A stretch of DNA of 64,000 nucleotides, taken from positions 186,001 through 250,000 of the forward strand of contig NZ_CABVLY010000005.1 of assembly GCF_902498995.1 (NCBI RefSeq), in the 5' to 3' direction. The position numbers and the translations under genes are program-made. Source of the DNA: Burkholderia anthina (GTDB lineage Bacteria; Pseudomonadota; Gammaproteobacteria; Burkholderiales; Burkholderiaceae). The notes beneath the pieces are model-generated. The model saw only the letters and a program-made list of their open reading frames with translations. It searched no databases and was not told the DNA's origin. This document shows, piece by piece, positions 33,349 to 44,110 of this stretch (position 1 is its first letter; the number at the start of each line of letters is the position of its first letter).

Positions 33349-33882
33349 TCAAGTTGCTTTCGGGATAGCAAAAGAGCCATATCGGCCGTGGGCATACAGC
33401 AACGACTGTCCTCCATCAGTCAGAAGCGAAAGCCTCTCAACTCGACCAAACAAGATCCCGTGCGTACCGATTTCTACGTGACTGTCGATTCGACAGTCAA
33501 AGCTCACAAACGCAGTTTCCAGGGTCGGCGACAGGCCTTGAATCCATGACCCACCCGTGAACTTCTCCTTTGCGGGAATGCCGCTCGAGAATCTGTCCGC
33601 CAACCCTTGATCCGCCAGGGTCAGAACATTCACGGCAAAGGCTCCCGTCTTCAATATGGTGCCGTACGACGCGCTTGACCGGTTCACGCAGCAGAGAACG
33701 GTCGGAGGGTCGGCTGAAACAGAACAAACCGCAGTAGCGGTCAGTCCGACGCGCTCCTCTTCGCTTTTACCGGCAGTAATGAGACATACACTGGCCGCGA
33801 GCCTACGCATCCCTAATTTAAAGAGACCGGCATTGATACTTCCGTCGATCTCGCGATCTGCACCGGCGTCATTTTCCCTCAT
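33349..33882 (-). CDS. Flavin reductase (HpaC-like), orphan
   Basis: The 177-residue protein belongs to PF01613: FKLGMRRLAASVCLITAGKS, VGLTATAVCSVSADPPTVLCC and ETAFVSFDCRID are typical of HpaC-type NAD(P)H:flavin oxidoreductases that feed two-component monooxygenases. No oxygenase gene lies within the insertion, so the partner is unknown. I use ATG 33882 with GGAG 7 nt upstream instead of a TTG at 33894. It is unlike the StyB-type reductase at 3311 and not a duplicate of it. Confidence 0.85.
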   Translation of the reverse strand: MRENDAGADREIDGSINAGLFKLGMRRLAASVCLITAGKSEEERVGLTATAVCSVSADPPTVLCCVNRSSASYGTILKTGAFAVNVLTLADQGLADRFSSGIPAKEKFTGGSWIQGLSPTLETAFVSFDCRIDSHVEIGTHGILFGRVERLSLLTDGGQSLLYAHGRYGSFAIPKAT

Positions 33883-34181
33883 TGATAACTCCAAACTTAA
33901 TCACAGAAATAGGATGATTCAGGAAAAGTAGTAGTGAATGAAACATTGGCGCGAACGCTACCCTTACCGCGAGAAGGCGCGCGTTCGCCACCGGTTGCCC
34001 ATACGGATCAGGGAAATAATGCCCCACAAAAAACTGACTTACTCATTCATAAGTAGATGACGCGATCAATTTCCCGATCTGATGTTGCGCCCAAAATTCA
34101 AGTTCCCGCTGGTTTTTGTCATGGCACGCCCGAACTTCCTGGGCACGCACACCTATCCATATCACGCTTAAACCAATTCGA

Positions 34182-34709
34182 TCAAATCATTTCGTCGCGG
34201 TGTTCCCCGATAGGTCGATAATCGCAAGTAAACCGAAACGGCTTTTCACTCGTTGCCTTCGTCATGACGATCGCTTGGCCACGCTCGCGGACCGTGTCGC
34301 TGACGTTGATCACTTTTTCAACCTCGAAAACGTTATCGCGATGCGGGAGTTTCCAATGTCCAACTAGCGTAAGCGCTCGTCGCGCCGCCGTTTTCCAGTC
34401 TGGAGCAATCACGAACACGTTCTGGTGAAGTTCGGTGAATTGCTCGGGATCGTATCCACCGAGATTGACAAGAAACAGCGTTCCTGGGCTCTCATGCGCT
34501 CCTTGCGCGGCAATCGTCACCTCGTAACCGTCTGCTTGCTCTACTTCTCCCCAGCAGTCCAGATGCAACCGGCTAGGATCGCCCCACCATTGCTTGCGCA
34601 GATCGTCATAACAATCCTCGATCGACTCACCGATCGTAAAACGAACATCGTGCAATTCGACATTTGAATTTGCGCAAGCTCCGCCAACATACACCATAAA
34701 CAATTTCAT
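34182..34709 (-). CDS. DUF1543 domain protein
   Basis: The 175-residue protein starts MKLFMVYVGGACANSNVELH and carries the DUF1543 pattern twice: HDVRFTIGESIEDCYDDLRK with WWGDPSRLHLDCWGEV, and a shorter second half with QNVFVIAPDWKTAARRALT. Function is unknown; the family is widespread as a solitary cytosolic protein. The ATG at 34709 follows GGGAGGG closely, while the longer reading to 34742 lacks a better site. It lies in AT-rich DNA next to the IS. Confidence 0.8.
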   Translation of the reverse strand: MKLFMVYVGGACANSNVELHDVRFTIGESIEDCYDDLRKQWWGDPSRLHLDCWGEVEQADGYEVTIAAQGAHESPGTLFLVNLGGYDPEQFTELHQNVFVIAPDWKTAARRALTLVGHWKLPHRDNVFEVEKVINVSDTVRERGQAIVMTKATSEKPFRFTCDYRPIGEHRDEMI

Positions 34710-35094
34710 ATACCCTCCCTCTTGATAATTTTGCGCTCCCAATGCGCAAACATAAATCAGCGAAAATATAAATCAAAGCAATAAATACAGGCACTCAGCC
34801 ACGCAGCACCTCACGACATAAAAACATCGATATTAAAATCGGATGAGCCATACCCATCCTTCAGAAATAAAAAATAGAACCCCGCACACACAAACTATCT
34901 CACCGCCGAATGCCTTAATTTGTATATACAAGTTTGCGTCGCAAAATTAAATTTTTGAATAAGGGTTTGCACCAAAATCATATATATGATGCCCCGTATT
35001 AATTTTATTTAGATTTCTCATATATTCAGGTGGCATGCACTACCACAACGACGCACGATCGGATAACGGCGACGACTTCGAGAACACAACGTGG
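34710..35094. other. AT-rich non-coding stretch
   Basis: These 385 bases are the most AT-rich in the window, with runs of TTTATTT, ATATAT and AATTAA and no open frame of note. They contain the promoter of the DUF1543 gene. The composition contrasts sharply with the rest and supports foreign origin. No direct repeat of the IS end or integrase was found. Confidence 0.6.
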
Positions 35095-35175
35095 TGACCC
35101 TAGCCCACAAAACTGTCCCACTTGGAAGTGGAAAATTCCGGCATGACGTTGTAATCGAGATCAGAAGGTCATGCC

Positions 35176-35459
35176 GTGAAGAAGAGCAAGTTCATCGATG
35201 AGCAGATCGCATACGCGTTGAAGCAGGCCGAGCTGGGCACGCCGATCGCGGAGGTCTGCCGCAAGATGGGGATCGGCGACGCGACGTTTTATTCTCGGAA
35301 GCGACCTACTACAACTGGAAAGCGAAGTTCGGCGGGATGACGGTCTCCGAAGCGCAGCGTTTGAAGGAACTGGAGCAGGAGAACAACAAGCTCAAGCGCC
35401 TGTTGGCCGAATCAATGCTCGACAACGCCGCGCTGAAGGACCTGTTGGCCCGAAAGTAG
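35176..35459 (+). pseudogene. IS3-family orfA, frameshifted by an insertion
   Basis: From GTG 35176 the frame reads VKKSKFIDEQIAYALKQAEL, then GTPIAEVCRKMGIGDATFY, the usual HTH half of an IS3 orfA. At about 35290-35310 some 20 extra bases (starting TTCTCGGAAGCG) interrupt the expected TFYNW, shifting the frame. The rest (MTVSEAQRLKELEQENNKLK) is readable in another frame up to 35459. Removing 20 bases restores 87 codons, the family length. Confidence 0.8.
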
Positions 35460-35497
35460 CAAGCCCGCGGGCCAAGCGCGAAGCGGTCCGAACCTTG

Positions 35498-36323
35498 ATG
35501 ACCGAACGCGCCATGGGTGTTACCCGGGCCTGCGGGCTGGTAGGGATTTCGCGCTCGCTGTTCCACTACGAATCACGCCGCCGAGTTGACGACGAAGCGC
35601 TGACTGGCCGGATGATGGCCATCGCCGCGCAGAAGCGCCGTTACGGCTATCGCCGGATTCACGTGTTGTTGCAGCGGGATGGCTGCTTCCAACCACAAGC
35701 GCATCTGGCGCCTGTACAGCAAGGCGGGGCTGAGCGTGCGCAAGCGACGACACAAGCGTATTGCGGCTGTCGAGCGCACGCCGCTGCCGTTACCAACAGG
35801 CCCGAATCAGAGCTGGTCGATGGACTTCGTTTCTGACGGACTGGCCTATGGTCGGCGGTTTCGATGCCTGAACGTGGTCGACGACTATACGCGCGAGTGC
35901 CTGGCCATCGAGGTCGATACTTCATTGCCGGGCCTACGCGTGCAGCAAGCGCTTGAGCGGCTCAAGGAGATGCGAGGCTTACCCGCATCCATCACGGTCG
36001 ACAATGGGCCGGAGTTCGCTGGTAAGGTGCTGGATGCATGGGCCTACGAAACCGGTGTCACGCTGTCGTTCATTCGGCCTGGCAAGCCGGTGGAGAATGC
36101 CTATATCGAGAGCTTCAACGGGCGATGCCGTTACGAATGTCTGAACGAGCACTGGTTCGTCTCAATGCGCCACGCCAAGCGGCTGATTGAGGAATGGCGT
36201 ATCGAGTACAACACCGAGCGGCCTCATAGCTCACTCGGCTATCTGACGCCAGTGCAGTTCGCCTTGGCGCACGAGGCAAAGCAGCAGTTTTTAACCTTGG
36301 ACTCTAACTACAGTCCGGACTAA
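35498..36323 (+). pseudogene. IS3-family orfB (DDE transposase), frameshifted
   Basis: The first part MTERAMGVTRACGLVGISRS runs to RIHVLLQRDG, then the frame breaks near 35675-35690. The following integrase core (rve domain) continues in another frame with SWSMDFVSDGL, SITVDNGPEF and ENAYIESFNGR, supplying the catalytic D, D and E, ending LTLDSNYSPD. Two bases appear to be missing at the break. It is not the programmed orfA/orfB frameshift, which lies further upstream. Confidence 0.8.
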
Positions 36324-36339
36324 AACCGAGGGCAGGTCA

Positions 36340-36538
36340 CCTGCACACCGGACGGTCGGCCAGTTCCTTGCCGTCGGCCCGGCCCGACGGAAACTGCAGG
36401 AACCGGCGCCACTTCGCTTTCGAATACCAGAAGGAAGTCGAGCCTCCCATCGCGCTCGCAGTCGCCCGCCTGCGCAAAGGCCGAAGAGAAGAAACCGGGC
36501 AAGACGAACAGCCTAGCCAGAAGCGATTTGGTATTCAT
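36340..36538 (-). pseudogene. 5' fragment of a putative exported protein, cut by the IS
   Basis: About 66 codons read MNTKSLLARLFVLPGFFSSA with a signal-peptide-like start ending AFA-QAG, and then run into the right end of the IS. The remainder of the gene was not found left of the IS. The composition after the signal is not recognisable. It could equally be a chance frame. Confidence 0.3.
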
Positions 36539-36589
36539 GAATCTGCGATCCCGAAAGGGTCGATGTCCGGACCGAAGTTATCCGCCTGA

Positions 36590-37321
36590 TCACAGGAACA
36601 GCGCGCCGACCAGCTCGGTGCGATTCGACACGCCGAGCTTGCGATACATGCGCATCAGATGGGTCTTGATGGTCGGCTGGCCGAGCGCGAGATCGCGCGC
36701 GATCTCCTTGTTCGAACAGCCGTCGCGCACGAGCCGCGCGATCTGTTCCTCGCGGTAGGTCAGCCGCGCCTCGCAGCCGATCCGGTGAATCCCGCGCCGC
36801 GCGCGCAGCAGCGGGCCCAGCGCGGCCTCGGCAACCGGCTGCAGCCGCGCCAGCGCATCGATCTCGCCCGGCGCGAACCGTCCGGCCGTGCTGCTGCCGT
36901 GGGCATCGCCGTTCCCGAAGCGCAGCAGCGAAAACGCGCCGACCGTCCGCCCCGCTTCGTCGCGCAGCCAGATTTCAACGACATCGGCCACATCGTGCCG
37001 CCGCAGAAAGCGGGTCCAGTACGCGGACGCCTCGCGTCTTTCGTCAGGCAATTGGGAGGCGAGCGTCACGACCGCGCGAACGCCCGCCGCGCAGCGCGAC
37101 GGATGCAGCGGATCGAGCATTCGGTAGCGCGCGATGTAGGTGCGATGCATCGATTCCGGCATGCCGAACAGCTCGAAATCGGCCGGCTCGCCGCTCTGGT
37201 CGAGCCGATAGAACACGATCGCGGACGGGCTCGCGAATGCGTCGAACGCGTCGACGCACGCGCGCAGTGCGCGTTGCCAGTCGGCGGCTTCGTGATCGGC
37301 GGGAACGGATGAGGTCGGCAT
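36590..37321 (-). CDS. LuxR-family (GerE HTH) transcriptional regulator
   Basis: The 243-residue protein ends with a GerE HTH: LTYREEQIARLVRDGCSNKE and IARDLALGQPTIKTHLMRMY, then RKLGVSNRTELVGALFL. The N-terminal part (FDAFASPSAIVFYRLDQSGE onward) is a possible sensor but not an evident autoinducer domain. ATG 37321 is the first Met of the reading after a proline/arginine-rich upstream stretch; no good RBS is seen. A copy of the CCCAAATCGGCAAA motif 72 bp upstream is shared with the amine cluster at 22.6-30.3 kb, so it likely belonged to that cluster before the insertion. Confidence 0.87.
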   Translation of the reverse strand: MPTSSVPADHEAADWQRALRACVDAFDAFASPSAIVFYRLDQSGEPADFELFGMPESMHRTYIARYRMLDPLHPSRCAAGVRAVVTLASQLPDERREASAYWTRFLRRHDVADVVEIWLRDEAGRTVGAFSLLRFGNGDAHGSSTAGRFAPGEIDALARLQPVAEAALGPLLRARRGIHRIGCEARLTYREEQIARLVRDGCSNKEIARDLALGQPTIKTHLMRMYRKLGVSNRTELVGALFL

Positions 37322-37392
37322 GGAGGAATCGGCGGGCGGCCGGACGCGTCGAAGTTCGGGCCAGCCTACCGGCGCCGAAATGCGCCGGTGAG

Positions 37393-37406
37393 CGCAAATC
37401 GGCAAA
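37393..37406 (-). promoter_or_regulatory. Motif copy D upstream of LuxR regulator
   Basis: CGCAAATCGGCAAA differs from copy B at one base and shares GGTGAGCGCAAAT with copy C. Confidence 0.5.
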
Positions 37407-37614
37407 TCGGCTTCGGGCGGCGGAGGGAAAAGCCGCCTGCCGTGTCGCGACGAGGGAATCTGCGGCGGAAACCGCGCGGCGGCATCGCGCCATCGACGAC
37501 GAACGCCGAATGGGGCGCAAACCGTCGCATGCACCGATGGCATCCGATCGGAACGATCGGGCCGGCCTCGATCGAGACGCGCGCGCCGGCTTGCAACACC
37601 GGCGCGGCGCTACA

Positions 37615-38496
37615 TCAGTGCGCGTTCGCGGCGAACGTATCGCAGGCGCTCACCTCGCCCGACTCCATTCCGCGCCGCAGCCAGTACACGCGCTGCTCGC
37701 TGGTGCCGTGCGTGAAGCTCTCCGGCACGACGTAGCCCTGCCCTTGCTGCTGCAGCCGATCGTCGCCGATCGCGGCGGCCGCCTTCAGCCCCTGTTCGAA
37801 ATCGCCCGGCTCCATGAGCTGCTGGTTCGCGCGCTGCGCATTGTTCGCCCACACGCCGGCGAAGCAGTCGGCCTGCAGTTCCATCCGCACCGACAGCGCG
37901 TTCGAGCGCGCCTCGCTCGAACGCCGGCGCGCGGCGTCGACCTTGTCGGAAATGCCGAGCAGGTTCTGCACGTGGTGGCCGACTTCGTGCGCGATCACAT
38001 AGGCCTGCGCGAAATCGCCGCCCGCGCCGAACCGCTTGCGCAGCTCGTCGTAGAAGCCGAGATCGATATACACCTTGCGGTCGGCCGGACAGTAGAATGG
38101 CCCCATCGCGGTCTGGCCGGTGCCGCACGCGGTCGGCGTCGAGTTCGTGAACATCACGAGCTTCGGCGGCTCGTATTGCGCGTGCAACTGGCTATTGAAG
38201 ACGCTCGTCCACGTGCGCTCGATATTGCCGAGCACCTTGCGCGTGAACACCGCGCCGGGATCGTTCGCCGGCGCGCCCTGGCGCTGCGCGGGCGCGGGCT
38301 GCGCCTGCTGCTGCCCACCTTGCAGCGCCGACGCGCCCTCCAGAATCACGCGCGGGTCGATCCCGAAGAAATACGAGGCGGCAAACGCGACCACGATCGT
38401 ACCGATGCCGATCGTCGCGCCGCGTCCGCCCACGAAACCGCCGCCGCCGCGGCGATCCTCCACGTTCACGCTTTCTCTTTCGTCGTCCAGCCTCAT
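37615..38496 (-). CDS. ypfJ: Neutral zinc metallopeptidase, YpfJ family
   Basis: The 293-residue protein fits PF04228: one N-terminal membrane anchor (about residues 27-45), a Gln/Pro/Ala linker, then the conserved catalytic region with HEVGHH at 170-175 (HExxH zinc site) after YIDLGFYDELRKRFG, and FTHGTSEQRVYWLRRG near the end. It is probably a membrane-anchored periplasmic peptidase; substrates are unknown. It stands alone, 118 bp from the nearest readable neighbour frame and unrelated to the acx genes. The symbol follows the E. coli homologue. Confidence 0.9.
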   Translation of the reverse strand: MRLDDERESVNVEDRRGGGGFVGGRGATIGIGTIVVAFAASYFFGIDPRVILEGASALQGGQQQAQPAPAQRQGAPANDPGAVFTRKVLGNIERTWTSVFNSQLHAQYEPPKLVMFTNSTPTACGTGQTAMGPFYCPADRKVYIDLGFYDELRKRFGAGGDFAQAYVIAHEVGHHVQNLLGISDKVDAARRRSSEARSNALSVRMELQADCFAGVWANNAQRANQQLMEPGDFEQGLKAAAAIGDDRLQQQGQGYVVPESFTHGTSEQRVYWLRRGMESGEVSACDTFAANAH

Positions 38497-38825
38497 TGCC
38501 GGCCCCTCCCTTTCTTGTCGTTGCGCCGACGGGACAGCCCCCGCCAGGCGATTGATTCCGGTCCGCCGGCTCGCGCTCGCACGGCGCGGCCCGGTCGGCC
38601 CGCGCTACCGCGCGGGCCTGTCGACACATGACGGACGCGGCACCCGGATGACAGGCTGGCACACGCGCTGCTTTGCCGGCGCCGACGTCTTATCGTAAAA
38701 ATTATGAAGCATGGAGCGGGCAATCAGGCCGGCGACATCGTCATTCTTTGCAAAATGACGATTCGTGCGGCCCGGGAGGACGGGAAATCCGGGCGAGGAA
38801 CCTGGTTTATCCGCGCGGTCAGCGG
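38497..38825. other. Intergenic region between ypfJ-like gene and acxR
   Basis: These 329 bases hold the ypfJ promoter side and the acxR 3' end. A GC-rich hairpin (GGCCCGCG-CTACCG-CGCGGGCC, 38597-38618) is present. No gene is seen. Confidence 0.5.
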
Positions 38826-40877
<2,052 letters not shown>

Positions 40878-41120
40878 GTCTGTCTCCTGGCGGTTTCGTC
40901 ATGACACGAACCGCAAGGCCGTCGTAGCGGCCCTTTTTGTCGACTTTGCGGGGTGCCCGACCGCAACCGGCGGTGGGCGTGGGGACTATCGTACTCCGTT
41001 ACGGCGCTTGGGCGGCCGTCCGGATACACGCCACTGCAAGCAATGCGCGCGCCAGCCGGCGGTGGCCCGCAGGCCGTCATATGGCGCGGTGCGCCGCCGG
41101 AAACCGGCGACCGAAAAGAA
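40878..41120. other. Spacer between acxR and acxC terminator
   Basis: No gene. The region should carry the acxR promoter on the minus strand; I find no convincing sigma-70 or sigma-54 box. Confidence 0.45.
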
Positions 41121-41147
41121 ACCGGCCGTTCGAAAATCGAACGGCCG
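41121..41147 (-). terminator. Rho-independent terminator of the acx operon
   Basis: CCGGCCGTTCGA-AAA-TCGAACGGCCGG is a perfect 12-bp stem with a 3-nt loop. On the minus strand it is followed by TTTCTTTT. It lies 77 bp downstream of the acxC stop. Confidence 0.88.
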
Positions 41148-41224
41148 GAAATCGAACGCCTGGCGCGAGCCGGGCCGACAGGGCCGGCGCATGCCGGGCC
41201 CTGCGAACGGACTCGCCTGTCAGA

Positions 41225-41731
41225 TCATTGCGCACGCTCCGGAACCGGCAGATGCACCCATTCCGCGTAGAACGCATCGATGTCGGGTTCGAAGTCGTGA
41301 ATGACCGGGTACCACGGCGTGGGCGCCTCGACGTCGTGCATCGCCGCGCAGGTCGGACAGTAGTATTCGCGATAGACCTGCCATTGCGTATCGGGCGCCA
41401 TCAGGCGGGGATAGACCTCGTCCATCGCCTCGTCGGATTCGCGCACGAAGACGTTCGCGTGCAGCTTCCAGTTTTCGCGGTAATCGCAGAACACGTGGCC
41501 GCAGTCGCACTGCGTGACCCAGTGCTTGGTCGCCCATTGCTGCACGATGTACAGGTGCGGGCCGAGCGGCAACACGATGCGGTCCTTCCAGCCGAGCTTC
41601 TGCTGCAGCGCCTCGACATACATCCGGAAGCGCTCGCCGTCCTTCGGCATCGACAGCATGCGCAACGTCGTGTCCCAGTCGAGCTTGCCGTCGACCATGT
41701 TCCTGATCTGTTCCTTGGTGTAGGTAGACAT
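41225..41731 (-). CDS. acxC: Acetone carboxylase gamma subunit
   Basis: The 168-residue protein matches the small (about 20 kDa) gamma subunit of acetone carboxylase: MSTYTKEQIRNMVDGKLDWD at the start, CDCGHVFCDYRENWKLHANV in the middle and YYCPTCAAMHDVEAPTPWYP near the end. The Cys pairs suggest a bound zinc. Acetone carboxylase (alpha2beta2gamma2) converts acetone and bicarbonate to acetoacetate at the cost of ATP. The gene is last in acxA-acxB-acxC, 43 bp after acxB, with GGAG upstream of ATG 41731 and the terminator downstream. Confidence 0.95.
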   Translation of the reverse strand: MSTYTKEQIRNMVDGKLDWDTTLRMLSMPKDGERFRMYVEALQQKLGWKDRIVLPLGPHLYIVQQWATKHWVTQCDCGHVFCDYRENWKLHANVFVRESDEAMDEVYPRLMAPDTQWQVYREYYCPTCAAMHDVEAPTPWYPVIHDFEPDIDAFYAEWVHLPVPERAQ

Positions 41732-41774
41732 CCTCGGTTCTCCATGTGGATGATAGTGCTTGGGGGCGCCTGGT

Positions 41775-44099
41775 TCACTCCTCGACCAGCACCACCGTAT
41801 TGACGTCGGGCATCTTCGACAGGTCCATGCGGAATTTCGAACCGTAGGTCGGCACGTCGAGTTCGTCCTCGGTGAGCGTCCACGTGTCCGGCAGCTCCCA
41901 GAACGTGCGGAACTGCTGCTCGAATTTCTCCGACAGGCCGAAGCTCGTCGCGAACATATGCTGCACCTGCGTCGACGCGTGCTTGAGCAGGATCCGTTCG
42001 CGCTCGCCCTTCATCCATTCGCGGGTCGGTTGCGAGCGCGCGAGACGCGCGTTGCGGATCTCGATGCGCTGCAGCGCGCTCGCCTGCGGGTCGACCGTCC
42101 AGATGCCGTTGGCATCCCGTGTCGCGACCGCCCCGTAGACCTTCTGCGCGTATTCGGGCAGCAGCACCGCATTGTTGAGATCGCGTTCGATCGCGTCGAT
42201 TTCCCGGTCGAGCGGATCGCCGAAGCCGGGGCCGCCGCGCAGGTAGTTCAGGTAGAGATCGTAGTTGCTGTAGCAGTCCTCCGTGGTCATGCACTGCTGG
42301 TCGCGCTTGACGAGCGCGCCGGCGTTCAGGTGGCTTTCGTAGTCCGGCAGGTCCGGATTCGTATCGCCGCCGAGCGGCAGGCTCTCGCCCCGCGCGATGC
42401 GTTCCTCGAGGCCCGTGCGATGCGCTTCGAAGCGATAGCCGGTGGCGGGCGGGTAGCCGCCCATCAGCCCCCAGTCGCTGTTCATGTAGCCGTTGCCCAT
42501 GAAGAACATCGTCCAGTCCTGCGCCTTCCAGACCATGCGCAGCGTCTCGAATCCGCAGCCGCCGCGGTACTTGCCGTAGCCGCCGGAATTCGACTTCACG
42601 TTGCGGCCGAGGTACAGCAGCGGCTCGGCCATCTCCCAGATCTCGATGTCGCCCATGTCGCCTTCGGGGTTCCAGATCGCGGCCGCGTGATTCAGGCCGT
42701 CCTTGATCGCGCACGCGCCGGTGCCGCACGACGAGGCCTCGAAGCTGTTCACCGCATGGATGTCGCCGTCCTGGTTGATCCCGCCGCCCTGCAGCCAGTT
42801 CGACGTGTTGGCGTTCCCCGCGTTGACTTCCTCCAGATAGCCGCGGCTGAAGTACGCCTGCGACAGGCCGCGCCACATCGCGCTCCAGCCCGACACCAGG
42901 AAGTGCCACGCGTAGGCGTGCCCGGTGCGGCGGTCGTCCGGGTTCATCCACGCGCCCTTGGGCAGATGGAATTCGGTGCCGAAATACGCGCCGTCGTTGA
43001 TGCGCTGCGTCGGCACCAGCGTCTGCGTCATCATCACCCAGATGCCGCTCGTGAACGCGACCTGATGCGCGTTGTACGAGTGCCAGCCCCAACGGCTCGC
43101 GCCCTCGAAATCGAGCCGCCACGAACCGTCCTTGCGGATCTCCATCTCGACCGGCGAATGCATGATCGAGTCGAGCTTCGCGAATGCCGACGACGTCTGC
43201 ACGTCCGGATGGTTGTACGGCACGTCGACGAACGCGACCTTGCGATACTTGCCCGGCAGCGTCATCGCCTTGATGCGCGTCTGCAGGCCGCGGCGCCCTT
43301 CCTCGATCACCTCGTAGCTGAATTCCTCGTATGCGTCGAGGCCTTCCTCGGCGATCACTTCCTCGATCAGGTCGCGGATCATGTGGCAACCGGCGATGCG
43401 CGTGCGCTCGTCGAGAATCCAGTACTTCGGCGTGCGAACCGAGCGCTGGCTCTCGTGCAGCCAGTCGCGCAGCGGCGTATCGTTCACGCCCGTCTTGCGG
43501 CACGTGATCATGTAGCCGTCGCCGAAGCGCTGCACCTGGCCCGTCGACATCGAGCCCGGCGTCACCGCGCCGGTATCGATCACGTGCGTGACGCCGCCGA
43601 CCCAGCCGACCAGCTTGCCGTGCGCAAAAATCGGCACGATCGTCGCGATGTCGCACGGGTGGACGTTGCCGATCGAGCAGTCGTTGTTGGTGAACATGTC
43701 GCCGGGCTGAATGCCCGGGTTGGCTTCCCAGTTGTTCTCGATCATGTACTTGATCGCCGCGCCCATCGTGCCGACGTGGATGATGATCCCGGTCGACGTG
43801 AGCACGCAGTCGCCCGCCGCGTTGTAAAGCGTGAAGCACAGCTCGCCTTCCTGCTCGACGATCGGGCTCGCGGCGATCTTCTTGGCCGTTTCGCGCGCAT
43901 GCACGAGGCCGCCGCGCAGCTTCGAGAACATCTTCTCGTAGCGGATCGGATCGCGCTCGCGCAGCTCGAGCCGCTCGAGCCCGTTGTAGTGGCCGGTTCG
44001 CTCGGTGCGCTCGAGAATGCCGTCGCGGAACTGCTTGAGCGTCTGGCCGTTCTTCAGCAGATCGGCGAAACCGACTTCCTGGCTGGACATCATGTTCAT
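41775..44099 (-). CDS. acxB: Acetone carboxylase alpha subunit (hydantoinase B family)
   Basis: The 774-residue protein is a HyuB-family subunit of the length of Xanthobacter AcxB. Landmarks are TLYNAAGDCVLTSTGIIIHV, GAAIKYMIENNWEANPGIQP, GDMFTNNDCSIGNVHPCDIA and NSGGYGKYRGGCGFETLRMV. Together with AcxA and AcxC it carboxylates acetone in the cytoplasm. ATG 44099 (MNMMSSQEVG) has GGAG 8 nt upstream and starts 11 bp after the acxA stop, so cotranslation is likely. Longer readings run through acxA in another frame and are not real. Confidence 0.95.
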   Translation of the reverse strand: MNMMSSQEVGFADLLKNGQTLKQFRDGILERTERTGHYNGLERLELRERDPIRYEKMFSKLRGGLVHARETAKKIAASPIVEQEGELCFTLYNAAGDCVLTSTGIIIHVGTMGAAIKYMIENNWEANPGIQPGDMFTNNDCSIGNVHPCDIATIVPIFAHGKLVGWVGGVTHVIDTGAVTPGSMSTGQVQRFGDGYMITCRKTGVNDTPLRDWLHESQRSVRTPKYWILDERTRIAGCHMIRDLIEEVIAEEGLDAYEEFSYEVIEEGRRGLQTRIKAMTLPGKYRKVAFVDVPYNHPDVQTSSAFAKLDSIMHSPVEMEIRKDGSWRLDFEGASRWGWHSYNAHQVAFTSGIWVMMTQTLVPTQRINDGAYFGTEFHLPKGAWMNPDDRRTGHAYAWHFLVSGWSAMWRGLSQAYFSRGYLEEVNAGNANTSNWLQGGGINQDGDIHAVNSFEASSCGTGACAIKDGLNHAAAIWNPEGDMGDIEIWEMAEPLLYLGRNVKSNSGGYGKYRGGCGFETLRMVWKAQDWTMFFMGNGYMNSDWGLMGGYPPATGYRFEAHRTGLEERIARGESLPLGGDTNPDLPDYESHLNAGALVKRDQQCMTTEDCYSNYDLYLNYLRGGPGFGDPLDREIDAIERDLNNAVLLPEYAQKVYGAVATRDANGIWTVDPQASALQRIEIRNARLARSQPTREWMKGERERILLKHASTQVQHMFATSFGLSEKFEQQFRTFWELPDTWTLTEDELDVPTYGSKFRMDLSKMPDVNTVVLVEE

Positions 44100-44110
44100 C
44101 GCATGTCTCC

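Larger units (their letters stand above)
35095..36339 (+). mobile_element. IS3-family insertion sequence (IS407-group-like), inactive
   Basis: The 1245-bp element has imperfect ends: TGACCCTAGCCC at the left and, as reverse complement at the right, TGACCTGCCC. Inside are an orfA (35176-35459) and a DDE orfB (to 36323), both frameshifted, so it cannot transpose by itself. Flanking bases (GTGG left, CCTG right) show no target duplication, indicating rearrangement after insertion or an old event. Its left end is repeated as a scar at 16820-16953. Confidence 0.85.

Noticed and set aside
35176..35836. Programmed -1 frameshift as explanation for the broken IS frames
   Set aside because: The breaks lie inside the HTH part of orfA and within the transposase, not at the usual slippery orfA/orfB overlap.
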